Positions 23,140-35,512 of a stretch of 64,000 nt of DNA are shown here, piece by piece. Where the stretch lies: the NCBI RefSeq assembly GCF_015706575.1, contig NW_024037057.1, forward strand, positions 4,607,501 to 4,671,500, written 5' to 3'. Position numbers and translations under genes: made by a program. The DNA is from Patiria miniata. Its lineage: Eukaryota; Echinodermata; Asteroidea; Valvatida; Asterinidae. Position 1 is the stretch's first letter. Every line of letters starts with the position of its first letter. The notes below the pieces were generated by a model. The model saw nothing but the letters and a program-made list of their open reading frames with translations, was not told the DNA's origin and did no database searches.

Positions 23140-23720
23140 ATATACCCCTGCTCATACCTTATACCTTTTATCTCTCTTTCGGTCAGTTTCACGGCAAACT
23201 CGCACTCTACACTTTGTAACGACAATTCCTCGTCATGTCTTGAAAAGTTCCATCTCCATTTTACCTCTATCAGACTTGATGAGTTTACTTCATCCACATT
23301 ACATTATTCAGAAGAAGCAACCTATTACAACTGCACGATGGCGATCGAAGAGGGAAGAAACAGTCATGGAAACAATCACGAAATCGTAGACCGATATGAT
23401 GTTGCAAGTGTAACGTATCCTATTTTACGCCCAGTAACATATTTCCGCATACCGATTTCAGAATTCCCCTGATGTAATACTACTATTAATATAATATAAC
23501 AATAGGGGCAACGTCACAGTGCGCGTGCGCTGTACCGCCCTGTAAACTTGACTGGTTCCCGGGCCCTCCATCATCGATTATAACTTCGAACGGAGCGGGA
23601 ACCAGCCTACCTGTTCACCTCCCTGTCGTTACGGTCCAACAGACTCGTTGACCCGATTGTTGCACAGAATGCAAGCTCTCATAGTGTAAAAGTCGTTATC
23701 AGTAATAACGAGATATATCT
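23140..23720. repeat. Dispersed module, copy 2
   Basis: Same order of blocks as copy 1, about 1.1 kb further on, with the hairpin at 23550-23607. The sequence between the two copies (22770-23030) is itself repeated at 61340-61590 and, more diverged, at 59610-59870. Confidence 0.75.
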
Positions 23721-25144
23721 TGTTGAAACCATTTCCGTTGTTTAGTTGAACCATAATGGCCATGACCTTAAACCAACGTGGCTAAAAATCAATATCTTAG
23801 GAACCCTGAGACCAACTTGCATAACAAAAAAAATATTGCCTAAGTTATTCTAGAGATATTCTGTTAAACCATTTCTATTGTTTGTGCAGAATGACATTGA
23901 TCTTTGATATTTGATACGTGCCAAATAATTCTTCATACATTCTGCTGAATCCACTTTATTTTTTGAACCATGATGACCTTGACCTCAGACCTATCGTTCC
24001 AAAGCCAATAGAATTCTGGGGCACCCCGAGACCAAAATTAAAGTTGATATTCACAGTTATTCCAGAGATATTTTTCTAAAACCATTTCTGTTGCTTGAAC
24101 CATCCTGACCCTAAATTTCGTAAATATCGAATGTTTTTATTGATGTTCAAACATTTTAAAATACCTTTAACATACTGAATACATTTAACTTGTCAACAAA
24201 ATTAGCTGGCCCGTGGCATTTTGGTCTTTGCTTCAGAGGCAAATGACCGGCATGGCCAGAAACAAACATGCAGGGGGACACACAAGCATGCAAGGGTGGA
24301 ATGAGAAACAGAAAGGAGGAATTAAACAACTAAGGGGGTTGGACAATGGATGGTGGCGGTTTGGCAGATCAAAGGGAGTGAGTCAGGAAGGAGCAAGGGG
24401 GTTGAGAAGGGAGGGATGATGCAGCTAAGTTGGGGGGGGGGGCAAAGGAATGTTGTTATGCATGAAGTGGTAGAGCACGAAATTTGACTTGTGGTGATTA
24501 ATTTAATTTATGTAAAAAATTTTAAAATGACAAAACAAGTGGTAGAAAAAAGGAATAATTTCAACACCTCCCCCCTATAAAACACCCAAAAGTTAAGAAA
24601 ACGAATTAAAGTCGGAATAGAATGACAGTCTAACAAATTGTCTTTTTTTTCTTGGATCTCGCTGTATACAAACAATTGTAACATATGCGACTTCGCTGTT
24701 CACTCACGAAGTTGTGCCATCCAGCGCTCATTTTGAAAAGACACTATAAAACGCACTTTCACATCAGGGCGCAATAAAAGTATCTTTGTTTATATTACTT
24801 TTCAAAGTACATTTAAAAGTAAAAAAAAAAGGGGGACAGGTTCAAATTTTGATTTAAGCAGATTTTGAGTTAAGCAGGGTTGTATATCATAGTTTTACTA
24901 CTGAAGGGAATGGATTCTTTGTTTGACTTAACAAATGTTTTGAGTTATCAGAGTTTGCCTTATCGAGATGTCACAGTACATTGTTTTGACATTCAAAATG
25001 CTTCATGTTGGTCCTGCCAATTGAGGGCGCCATTACTGTGATGTCACTTCAGGGCATAAATCAGGCAAGGCGAAACTAATGTGCAAATAAAGTGATATTT
25101 AACACAAGTTTGAATTTCCATATTCATGCACATTTCATATTCAT

Positions 25145-25465
25145 GCACATTGGTCTGGGGCATGGAATTCGTGGTCTGCAGTTTATTCGGCAGGTTGTGG
25201 GTTCAAGTCCAGCCTGGGGTTATGGTGCGTGTGCCCTTGGGCAAGGCATTTTGTCACTCATTGCTTCTCCCCACCCAGGAGCAAATGGGTACCTGTGGTT
25301 ATTGTGATTGATTGCAGCTGCTTTGCGCTGAAATTGCTGCATCGAGCTATATACTCCTGAGGGAGCTGATTTGGTATGCTTAATTGGCCCAATGATCAGA
25401 CTCACAGGTAATGATGATGTAAAACACTTTAATCTTAGTTAAAGCACTATACAAGAACCCGTTAT
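25145..25465 (+). mobile_element. tRNA-derived SINE
   Basis: A tRNA-like head with a B-box type GGTTCAAGTCC, followed by the common SINE phrase GCCCTTGGGCAAGGCATTTT and a tail ending TTAAAGCACTATACAAG. A second copy stands at 63695 to the window end, in the duplicated flank. Confidence 0.7.
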
Positions 25466-25629
25466 ATTATCATTCAAACGGCAACTAATTCAGAAAATTC
25501 AACACAACACTTGGTTTTGCCTTTTCACTGCTGTTATTTCATGAGCACTGTAAACTCGGAGATATCACTTAAAACACAGTGTTTCTCTCATCCCCCCCCC
25601 CCCCCCCCCGGAGCTGATATGCCCCTGTT

Positions 25630-26110
25630 TAAAACCTTTACCTGTTATCTCTCTTTCGGCCAGGTTCACGGCAAAACTGCACCCTTCACTGTGTAACGAC
25701 AAATCCTCGTCATGTCTTGCAAAGTTCCATCTCCATTCTACCTCTACCAGACGTGGTGAGTTGACTTTATCCGAATAACTTTATTCAGAAGAAACACATT
25801 ATCAAGACTGCCCACAGATCGAAGAAGGGAAAAAAAAGGCACGGGAAAAATCACGAAATCCTAGACGTATATACTGCAAGTGCGAAGGCCAAGTTGAATA
25901 CTTCCGCATACCGATGTTAGAATTCAATTGTAATGCTAATGTCGTTTAACAATAGGGGCAACGTCACTCGTGTGTATGCCCGCCTTTCAACTAGACTGGT
26001 TCCCATGCTCTCCTTTGTCGATTTTGACCTTCAACGGAGCGGGAACCAGTCTATACCTGTCACCCCGTTACCGCAGCGGTCAAACAGAGTCAATGACATT
26101 GATTATGGCA
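25630..26110. repeat. Dispersed module, copy 3, diverged
   Basis: The first half (CAGGTTCACGGCAAAACTGC) and the terminal hairpin (25994-26053) are recognisable; the middle is shorter than in copies 1 and 2. Confidence 0.65.
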
Positions 26111-26111
26111 C

Positions 26112-26880
26112 AGACGTAGCTCAAGCGTGCAGACCTATATACAGGCATGCAACTGGAAAGTCCCAAAAAAAGAGGAAATTTAAATCTTTTCAAGACTTTG
26201 TACAGTGTTTCTCTATTTTTAATGACACACATGGGAGGTCAAAAAAGAGGAAATCAGCTGATCTGAGGAAAGGTTGCATGCCTGTATACATAGGCCCAGA
26301 ATTGCCCCTCCAGGCCAAATCACAATTTGTATGCTCTGAAAATTCATTTTGTGGGCCATGAATGTGAAGGTTTGAAAGGAAAAAAATAGGTGGAAGCCGT
26401 GCACAAACTAAGAGCTTAATTTCGTATTTCTGTGAAATTCGCATGAAACTGGGCCCTGAAATTTTTACTATTTTGCAAAAGAGCGCAGGCATCATTTTTC
26501 AAAATGGCGATGGGCCAAGGGACTACTGTTCAGGTTGATCATCTTTGAATGGAATTGAAAGATTATGAAATAAGCTTTAATTTCCAGGGTGTTTCAAACT
26601 CTTTGAAGAGTTGTGAGTGTTTTTTAATAATTTTCGAAAGTACTCGTAATTATTACTGAGGTCTATGCGAGTTGATTAGCAAGTCTGCACTTCTCACGTT
26701 TCATAGTCGGTATAATCATTGTCTGCTAATTAGGGGGACAGCAATAAATCACATTAATGAACAGCGTATTTTAACTTGTAAAAATGCTGATTATGAACAC
26801 AGATCATCCAATCAAGTTTCCGCTCTGATATAAACGATGTAAATCAAAACTCTTCATATGGATGGAGGGTTACGAAAAAA
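26112..26880. other. Intergenic, nothing recognised
   Basis: No gene, SINE or strong repeat seen between the dispersed module and the start of the flank shared with gene A. Confidence 0.4.
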
Positions 26881-29640
26881 AAAAGTAAGATTGAAAATTT
26901 ATCAGTATAACCAGAAATGAACACGCAAAAGGTTCAAACACCTTCACTTCAACAGCCTAATACTATATAAATAAGCATATGATGACCAAAACGTGAGCGC
27001 AGTATGTTAAAACTTTATTTCGTTACTAAAACATATGTTCGTCAAATGATTAAAGCATAATGAAACATGTTGTAACAACAACTCCCAGATTCTCGGGACT
27101 CCAACCCGGCGTGGCAACTGAAAAAATTCACAATCTAGTCAAATGAAAATCAACTACAGTCTTGATGATTTTTTTGTAAACCGTATAGACCGCTTTTCCA
27201 CTTTGCTTTTCGCATCTGATTTAAATGGAAAAGGAATATATTTTTTTTCCATAAAAAAAAATTGTTACAAGAAATAGACCTATTTAGAGTACATTTCATA
27301 ATTATGTACTCCATCTCAATAAACCCAGTATTTCACTTTAAGAACTTTAAAACATAGATGGAATGAACTGGCATTCACATGACAAGTTTTAAAGCGAACA
27401 GCGATTGATTAAAACAATATTTCAAACTTCTTTTTAGAATGAAATATGATCACTATAATTATAAACTAAATCAGTGTTATATATGATAAATACAATATTA
27501 TGTCATGTAAAAGTAGCCGGGCTTACCGAAAGATAGCGGTATACATGTATTCATACCATATTTTATTTCAATCAACCTCTCAGAAAGCAACACTTTACAC
27601 ACTGACACAGCTGTCGAGAAATCTTTGTAGAAACTTCTTAACTCGCAATATCTTCAAACTCAAATTAAGTTTCTCTTCAATATCGATGTATAACAAACTC
27701 TTGCGTTGACCAAACAAAAATCTGACTTTTTATGAAGTAAAAACGAGACATAGCGGAGTCATAATATGCACTTACCAATAACAATTGGTCACTTTAACAG
27801 TAAATAAAAATTAGAGAACAAATTTGGTATCGTCAGTATTTAAAATCTGATATCAAATAGAATTATTATTGCGACTGTGAGCTAAGTGTAGTCATACGTT
27901 ATGCTTGACATGCGCATCAGCAGGACTTCCTAAAAGACTGGCTGCAATATGGTTATACTGTCTATAACAGTTGACTAATAACACATTAAGACCAACTGTA
28001 TTAATCAGGTGACCTCTTAAACAATTAATGCACATTTTGATTTTGCATGTTAACATTAAAATCAATGACAGAATCAGCCACATACAAGACATAAATAGTT
28101 ATGCTAAGCCTTTGCAGTGCCACAGTATGAAACGTATAGAAAATGCACACTTTCAGATTTTTAGTTCGATTTCTCTTACACAAGGTTGGTTTAAGCAAAG
28201 ATATGTACACGTTATTAACAGTTAAAATACAGCTTATAAAAATTATTTACAGGCATGGCACATCCTCAAATATAAATTTGTCTAACTGATTGCATGTCAT
28301 ACTCTCATTGTTCCACAGATTAATATTCTCATATATTCCATACTGAGAACATTCTTTACCAGGCTTACAGAAATAATTCTTAAACAGCGAAATAACCCGG
28401 TGAGTATATATAGACATACATTGCATACGCAAATATTTAGCTGAAAATATTTCTTTTGGGCTGTTTACCAATTAACCTATTCATACAGCCGCAGTCTTTT
28501 TTCACTGTTTAGTTATCTTAGTTTAATGAGATGATGTCGTTCGAGAAAGTATACGTGAAATCAAATATATATCTACAATCATTATTATTTATTTTCAGAA
28601 TTTCTGAAGTTAGTAATTAATTATCTCATGTTTCACATTTTTGCCTAGCAACAGAACCGATGTTAAGCTGTCCTCGATTCTATTACAATTACACTGAAAT
28701 TAAATTGTCACAATGTCGATGCGCGTTGGATATTCATTGCTATCAATCTGTGAAGCGGGTACAAAAATAATTCGACCCGTATATAAAAGGAGAGCGGAGA
28801 ATGCTTACTATCCCCTTCCCAAGAATTATCAGAGGTCCACTTGTCTTTGTTACACACAGAGGATTGTTCAGGAGACAGTGTTGAATGATATACACTCCGT
28901 GTGTCTGTATAATGTGTTCAGAGCAATCAATTCTTTCACGACCTGCACACGGCCCCTCCCTACATTCCAACCATTTTATTTGAGCTCCAAAACAAAAAAA
29001 ACTGGAGAAACTCAATTACCACAAATACTTCATCCGTGGATGACGGGCTGCGATATTTTGACTGATGAAGTTCAAGGTTGCTGCTATTATTCAGCAACCA
29101 AATGATACATTCTGAGACATTTTATGTATGGGATATACATATATTATGTCGGCGCTATTTCCGAAATTCTTACAATTATTAAAAAGGAGAAGCGTTAAAT
29201 TTCAGTTTACCGTGAATTTCACCAACCGCTTATTGACATCAATCAGAATACCCGCCTTTTACAAAAGTTGTGTACCTATTAGTTATTGCTAGATATTCGG
29301 TCGAATGATTTTCATTGGAAAAATGCGTCAGTCTACAGCTTGTCCCCCCCCCCCAATGTTTCGATATAATTCACTGCATTCAAACAAAATGTCTGGATTC
29401 AATCAATATAGAAAGCTTCGTTTCCTGCGTTTGGTTGCTGGATTTTGGGCAAGTGGCGTGAAACATTTGACCTTGCTTGTGGATTGGAGCACAACTTGAT
29501 CCTACTGCGGGACCAAACTCGCGACTTGGAGACTGACTCGATCCAAATGATCACACTCGTGCTCGCTCATCTTGTACTTAAGCATGCTCATCACAGATCT
29601 CAGCGCAGTTAAAAATCGTACACGTCCTCTCATGAGAAAT
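26881..29640. other. Downstream flank of gene B, duplicate of the flank of A
   Basis: Many blocks are homologous to 2896-5264, e.g. AAAGGTTCAAACA near 26930 against 2903. No coding sequence is conserved: the frame open in A at 3638-3859 has stops here. Confidence 0.55.
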
Positions 29641-29760
29641 CATCCGGAGAAGAAGGGTCCTCTTCAGAGGAAGAGTCCTTTTCAGAAGAAGAGTCCTCTT
29701 CAGAAGAATTAAGGTCCTCTTCAGAAGAAGAGTCCTCTTCAGAAGAAGAGTCCTCTTGCC
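29640..29760 (-). repeat. 18-bp minisatellite (EDSSSE codons) at the 3' end of gene B
   Basis: About six copies of an 18-bp unit reading GAGGACTCTTCTTCTGAA on the minus strand. It overlaps the last codons of gene B in the wrong frame. In the alternative frame it would give an acidic Ser/Glu/Asp tail ending PSSPDDFS, comparable in character with the SSEDD ends of A and C. Confidence 0.8.
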
Positions 29761-32700
29761 CATACGTCATTAAACTCAAAAGCAACTCCACTTCTCCGTG
29801 ACTCATATATGTGTTTCTTATCTTCTTCTGTAATCGCACATCCGCCAAATTTCAGGCTACTGACATGTTTCATTTGTTTCAGACTGGGAGCCCACGTTTT
29901 TGCAGAGCCACCCAATGAACGATTTCCCATAAGGCTGAGGGATTGTACTCTTGACATTCCACTTAGTGCTTTAGCAATGGGTTCAATGTCAGTACTCTTC
30001 AATGAGCAATGAGTTAATCTTATCTCTGTCAGGCGCGTCAGGTTATGTAATGGTATGGTCCATAAATCTGTGGAACCACCCAGACCATCAATGTGATCAA
30101 GGTTCAAACTGACTAAATCTTTCCGATTACTGAATGACTGTAAAATATCTGCCATATCCTCACCGGTTAATGAGTACCCCTTAATGCTCAGTATTATGCC
30201 ATTATCGAGTGGCTGTACATGAATCTCTGTCCCAAAAAATCTACCGAAATTACAATCCACCAGATTCTCAATGCGACTTACTGATTCAGTAATATATTTC
30301 ACTTCGCGACTGTTAATGTTACAACCACGCATATCAAGCTTCTTTATGTGAATCATAGACAACAAACTAGCCGCCCACGTTTCTGCATTACCACCCAATC
30401 CCTCATTGGATGAAAGATCAAGATCGGCCAAGTGGGGCATCTCCCCAACTGATGATGCAATTTGTCGTATATCTTCTTTACTTATGCCGCATAATATTAA
30501 CACGAGTGATTTCAGGTGAATCATCGACTGCAAACTAGCCGCCCACGTTCCTGCGTTACCACCCAATCCCTTATTGCCTGAAAGGTTAAGATCGGTCAGG
30601 TTTGGTATTTGACCAGCAATATGTTCAATGTCAGTGCTTTGCAGTGAACAACTTTTTAAATTCAACTTCCGAAGTTCCGTCATGTTTTGAAAGGGTGGGG
30701 CCAAGATATCCGCGGAACCCCCCAGAGCACCAATGTGATCAAGGATCAAACTGATCAAGTCTCTCCGATTACTGAATAACTGTAAAATATCTGCAATGTC
30801 CTCGCATGTTAGTGAGGGCCACCGAATCCTCAGTCGTATGCCATCATCGCACGGCTGAATGCCCCTCTCCTCATTGAAACTAGCAAAATCACAATCCACG
30901 AGATTCACCATGCGACATACTGATTGAGCGAGACATTTTACATCCCGACTGTTTAAGTTACAATCTCTCATTTTGAGATTTTTCAGGTGAATCATCGACA
31001 ACAAACTAGCCGCCCACGTTCCTGCGTTACCACCCAATCCCTTATTGACTGAAAGGTTAAGATCGGCCAAGTGGGGCATCTCCCCAACTGATGATGCAAT
31101 ATATGGTATATCTTGTTTACTTATGCCGCATAATATTAACACGAGTGATTTCAGGTGAATCATCGACTGCAAACTAGCCGCCCACGTTCCTGCGTTACCA
31201 CCCAATCCCTTATTGCCTGAAAGGTTTAGATCGGTCAGGTTTAGCATTTCTCCAAGCGATGATGCAATATGTGGTATATCTTGTTCATTTATGTTGCATG
31301 ATGCTAAATCGAGAGATTTCAGGTGAATCATCGAACGCAAACTAGCCGCCCACGTATCTGCGTTATCACCCAAGTCTTCATTGTATGAGAGGTCAAGACA
31401 GGTCAGGTTTGGTATTTGACTTAATGCGCCAGCAATGTGTGTAATGTCAGTGCTTTGCAGTGAACAACTACTAAGATTCAACTTCCGAAGTTCCGTCATT
31501 TTTCGTAAGGGTGGGGCCCAGATATCCGCGGAACCACCCAGACCATCAATTAAACAGAGGATCAAACTGACCAAGTCTCTCCGATTACTGAATGACCGTA
31601 CAATATCGGCAATATTCTCGACGATTAGTAAAGACCCATCAATGCTCAGTTGTATGCCACCATCGCATGGCTGTACAGAGAAATTACCAAAATCACAATC
31701 CACCAGATTCACCATGCGACTTACTGATTGAGCGAAACATTTTACATCCCGACTGTCTAAGTCACAATAATCGATGATGAGCTCTTTCAGGTGAATCATC
31801 GACTGCAAACTAGCCGCCCAAGTTCCTGCGTTGCCACCTAGGTTCGGATTCTGTAAAAGGATCAAACTGACTAAATCTCGCCGTTTACTGAATGACTGTA
31901 ACATATCCGCCATATCCTCAACAGTTAATAAGGACATATTAATGCTCAGTTGTATGCCACCATCGCATGGCTGTACAGAGAAATTACCAAAATCACAATC
32001 CACCAGATTCACCATGCGACTTACTGATTGAGCGAAACATTTTACATCCCGACTGTCTAAGTCACAATAATCGATGATGAGCTCTTTCAGGTGAATCATC
32101 GACTGCAAACTAGCCGCCCAAGTTCCTGCGTTGCCACCTAGGTTCGGATTCTGTAAAAGGATCAAACTGACTAAATCTCGCCGTTTACTGAATGACTGTA
32201 ACATATCCGCCATATCCTCAACAGTTAATAAGGACATATTAATGCTCAGTTGTATGCCATCATCGCATGGCTGTACAGAGAAACTACCAAAATCACAATC
32301 CACCAGATTTATCATGCGACTGACTGATAGAGCGACGAATTTTACGTCCGCAATGTTTAAGTCACAATCCCTCATTTTAGGCTTTTTCAGGTGAATCATC
32401 GACTGCGAACTAGCCGCCCACGTTCCAGCGTTGCCATCCAGGTTCGGATTCTGAAAAAGGATCAAACTTACCAAATCTCGCCGATCACTGAATGACCGTA
32501 AAATACCCGCCATATCCTCACCGGCTAATGAGGACATCTTAATGCTCAGTTGTATGCCATCATTGCATGGCTGTACAGAGAAACTACCAAAATCACAATC
32601 CACGAGATTCACCATGCGACTGACTGATTGAGCGACGCATTTTTCATCCCGACTGTTTAAGTCACAATCTCTCATTTTGAGCTTTTTCAGGTGAATCATC

Positions 32701-35512
32701 GACTGCAAACTAGCCGCCCACGTTTCTGCTTTACCACCCAATCCCTTATTGAATGAAAGATCAAGACGGGCCAGGTTTGGTATTTGACCAGAAATATGTT
32801 CAATGTCAGTGCTTTGCAGTGAACAACCACTAAGATTCAACTTCCGAAGTTCCGTCATGTTTCGTAAGGGTGGGGCCCAAATATCCGCTAAACCACCCAA
32901 ACCATCAATGTGTTTAAGGATCAAACTGACTAAATCTCTCCGATTACTGAATGACTGTAACATATCCGCCATATCCCCAACGGTTAATGGGGACATCTTA
33001 ATGCTCAGTTGTATGCCATTATCGCATGGCTGTACAGAGAAACTACCAAAATCACAATCCACGATATTCCCCATGCGACTTACTGATTGAGCAACGCATT
33101 TTACATCCCCAATGTTTAAGTCACAATCCCTCATTTTCAGCTTTTTCAGGTGAGTCATGGGCTTCAAACTAGCCGCCCACGATCCTGCGTTCCCACCCAG
33201 GTTCGGATTCTGTAAAATGAACAAACTGACCAAATCTCTCCGATAACTGAATGACCGTAAAATATCCGCCATATCCTCAGCGGTTAGTGAGGACCTCTGA
33301 ATGCTCAGTTGTATGCCATCATCACATGGCTGTACAGAGAAACTACCGAAATCACAATCCACCAGATTCTCCATGCGACTGACTGATTGAGCGACATATG
33401 TCACATCCCAAATGTCACAATCACTCATTTCGAGCTTCTTTAGATGAATCATCGACTGCAAACTGGGCGCCCACGTTTCGGCGTTACCACCCAATCCCTT
33501 ATTGTCTGAAAGGTTAAGATCGGCCAGGTTTTGCATTTCTCCAACCCATGATGCAATATGTGGTATGTCGTGTTCATTTATGTTGCATGATTTTAAATCG
33601 AGAGATTTCAGGTGAATCATCGAATGCAAACTAGCCGCCCACGTATCTGCGTTATCACCCAAATCTTCATTGTATGAGAGATCAAGATCGGCGAGGCTTG
33701 GCATCTCTCCAAGCGATGATGCAATATCGATTACATCGCACGGTTTAAAGCCACATTCCACTAATCGGAGTGTTTTGATGATTTGTTCCCCTCGGAAATG
33801 GACCGCCCTGTATTTCCCAGTCAAGTAACTTACATTCCGATATAATGATAACAGTTCATCAACATTGCTACCAGTAAGTTTGCATGAATCGAAATGCAAT
33901 TCGTGGAGATTTTTGAATGTGGTCAAACGTGAAGCTAGGACTTCACTCAAACTGGACAGGTCACATCTAGAAAATTTAACGCGACGTACTTTAGCAAGAT
34001 ATTCTACTCCCGAGAGTTCTGTCTGCTCGGCAACATGCTTCAGTAACCAAACGAGCGAGTTCAATGAGTCGTTGCTATAGCTATCTATCTGCATAGATTC
34101 AGTGAAAAACGATTCAATGAAACTGTTTGATAACAAATCTCTTGATTGACTTTCAAAGTAGCAACTTAGGGCAAGTTTCGTCACTCCATCGTGATTTGGA
34201 TTTTCGTGCAGCATCTGCAATATATGAGTTGCACATTGTTGATTAACACCGCAGCAGAAGCGCAACACGTACTCAAAATTCATAGGATCCCGAAATTTAT
34301 CGAGAATCTTCTGAAAGTTTCCATCGCCTTTGCCTAAAAGACCCTGACAGTACATAGCTGCGCAGTATTCTTGAAGTGTCTTATGAATAAACTGCACGTT
34401 ATTGTGTTTTTCAAGCCACTTCATGACCCTCTTACTAGTGAGGATACCCGCTTTTAATGCTTTGTCAAGTACACTCTTCTCAAACTCTCCCTCTTGAAAT
34501 GAAAGCCTTTGCTCTGGGGAAACAAGCCCTTCTAAGGCAACTTTGCCGATTGCAATCACTACTTCCGATATTTCTTTTTCTGATGATTTAGGCATCTTTC
34601 TTCGAAATATGTAACTAATTGCCTTACTGAACAATCTTGATAAAGTATCAGGTAGTGTTTTATCTCCCCTCCATAAAACACACATTAGAAGGAGTAGCAT
34701 GGGACTCCTTGCTAATTCAGAAAGGACATCGGATGATTGAATCCTTTCAAGAAGTCCCCCAACCATATGACGTTCTTTAGAAAAAAATTTGTTCATATAC
34801 TCTTCAATATCTTCCATCCTAAAGCCAAGAACATTCACGTGTGTGAAAGGTTTAGTAATGAGTGATTTGCTTGCCAACTTAACAAGGTGGGATGGGCGTG
34901 TTGTTACGACTACAAAACATTCATTGCCAAATTTTCGATTGAGCATTCTTAGAATGGAACCAAACTTCTTTGGCTCGAGGTTAGTTGTCCTAAATTCATC
35001 AAAACCGTCTATGAGAACGAGCACTCTACTACCATTGTTCTGAATGAATCCTTCCAAATCACGCTGGTTAACGTTTGTGTCGTCTGATAAAAGTTGATCA
35101 AAGACTGACTCAACAAGATCCGAAGTTTGGTCGAGAGCGGACATTTTCAAAACAAACAAAAGTGTGAACTGTTCATGTAAAATGGAACCAACAGCCCAGT
35201 CGTATGCAATTTTGTCAATAATAGTGGACTTGCCCAACCCAGGTAACCCACACAAAATGACGCGTTTAATCACTTTCCCGTGTTTTGTAATGAGAAAAAT
35301 GTCTCCATACTCATTAACATACCCCTCAATGTCATCCTGGTCACCCTTTTCTAATTGCAACTCTGTATATATATCCATAATATGTTTCATGTCATCATCG
35401 ACCCAGGGAATTAACTGAACGTAGCTACCTGTGGTGGTATACCGGTCTTTTAATTCATTCCTGCACTGATTAACAGTATCACTCGGACTGGATTGTGCTC
35501 TTTCCGTCTCGG
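29739..35512 (-). CDS. Gene B exon 10, NACHT ATPase and LRR array
   Basis: 5,774-bp terminal exon. Acceptor TTTTAACAG/CC. Motifs: Walker A GLPGLGKST, Walker B LVLIDGFDEF, sensor CFVVVTTRPSH, FIHKTLQEYCAAMYC. LRR units are of two kinds: GGNAGTWAASLQSMIHLKSL types as in A, and a ~100-aa module with RDVKCVAQSVSRMxNLVDCD and VQPCDDGIQLSI. The C-terminus (EFNDVWARGLFF) differs from the acidic end of A and C, and the reading frame ends just inside a repeat that would encode an acidic EDSSSE tail in another frame. Confidence 0.92.

Larger units (their letters stand above)
17955..25459. repeat. Segmental duplication, A-side copy
   Basis: From intron 2 of gene A through exon 1, the minisatellite, the fold-back, the dispersed modules and the SINE, this block matches 55404-64000 in the same order. 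Coordinate offsets grow from about 37,450 to 38,541 because of insertions and minisatellite length on the C side. Confidence 0.88.

Noticed and set aside
25933..26361. 142-codon plus-strand ORF
   Set aside because: Its first third lies in the dispersed non-coding module, and the counterparts of that module elsewhere are not open in this frame.
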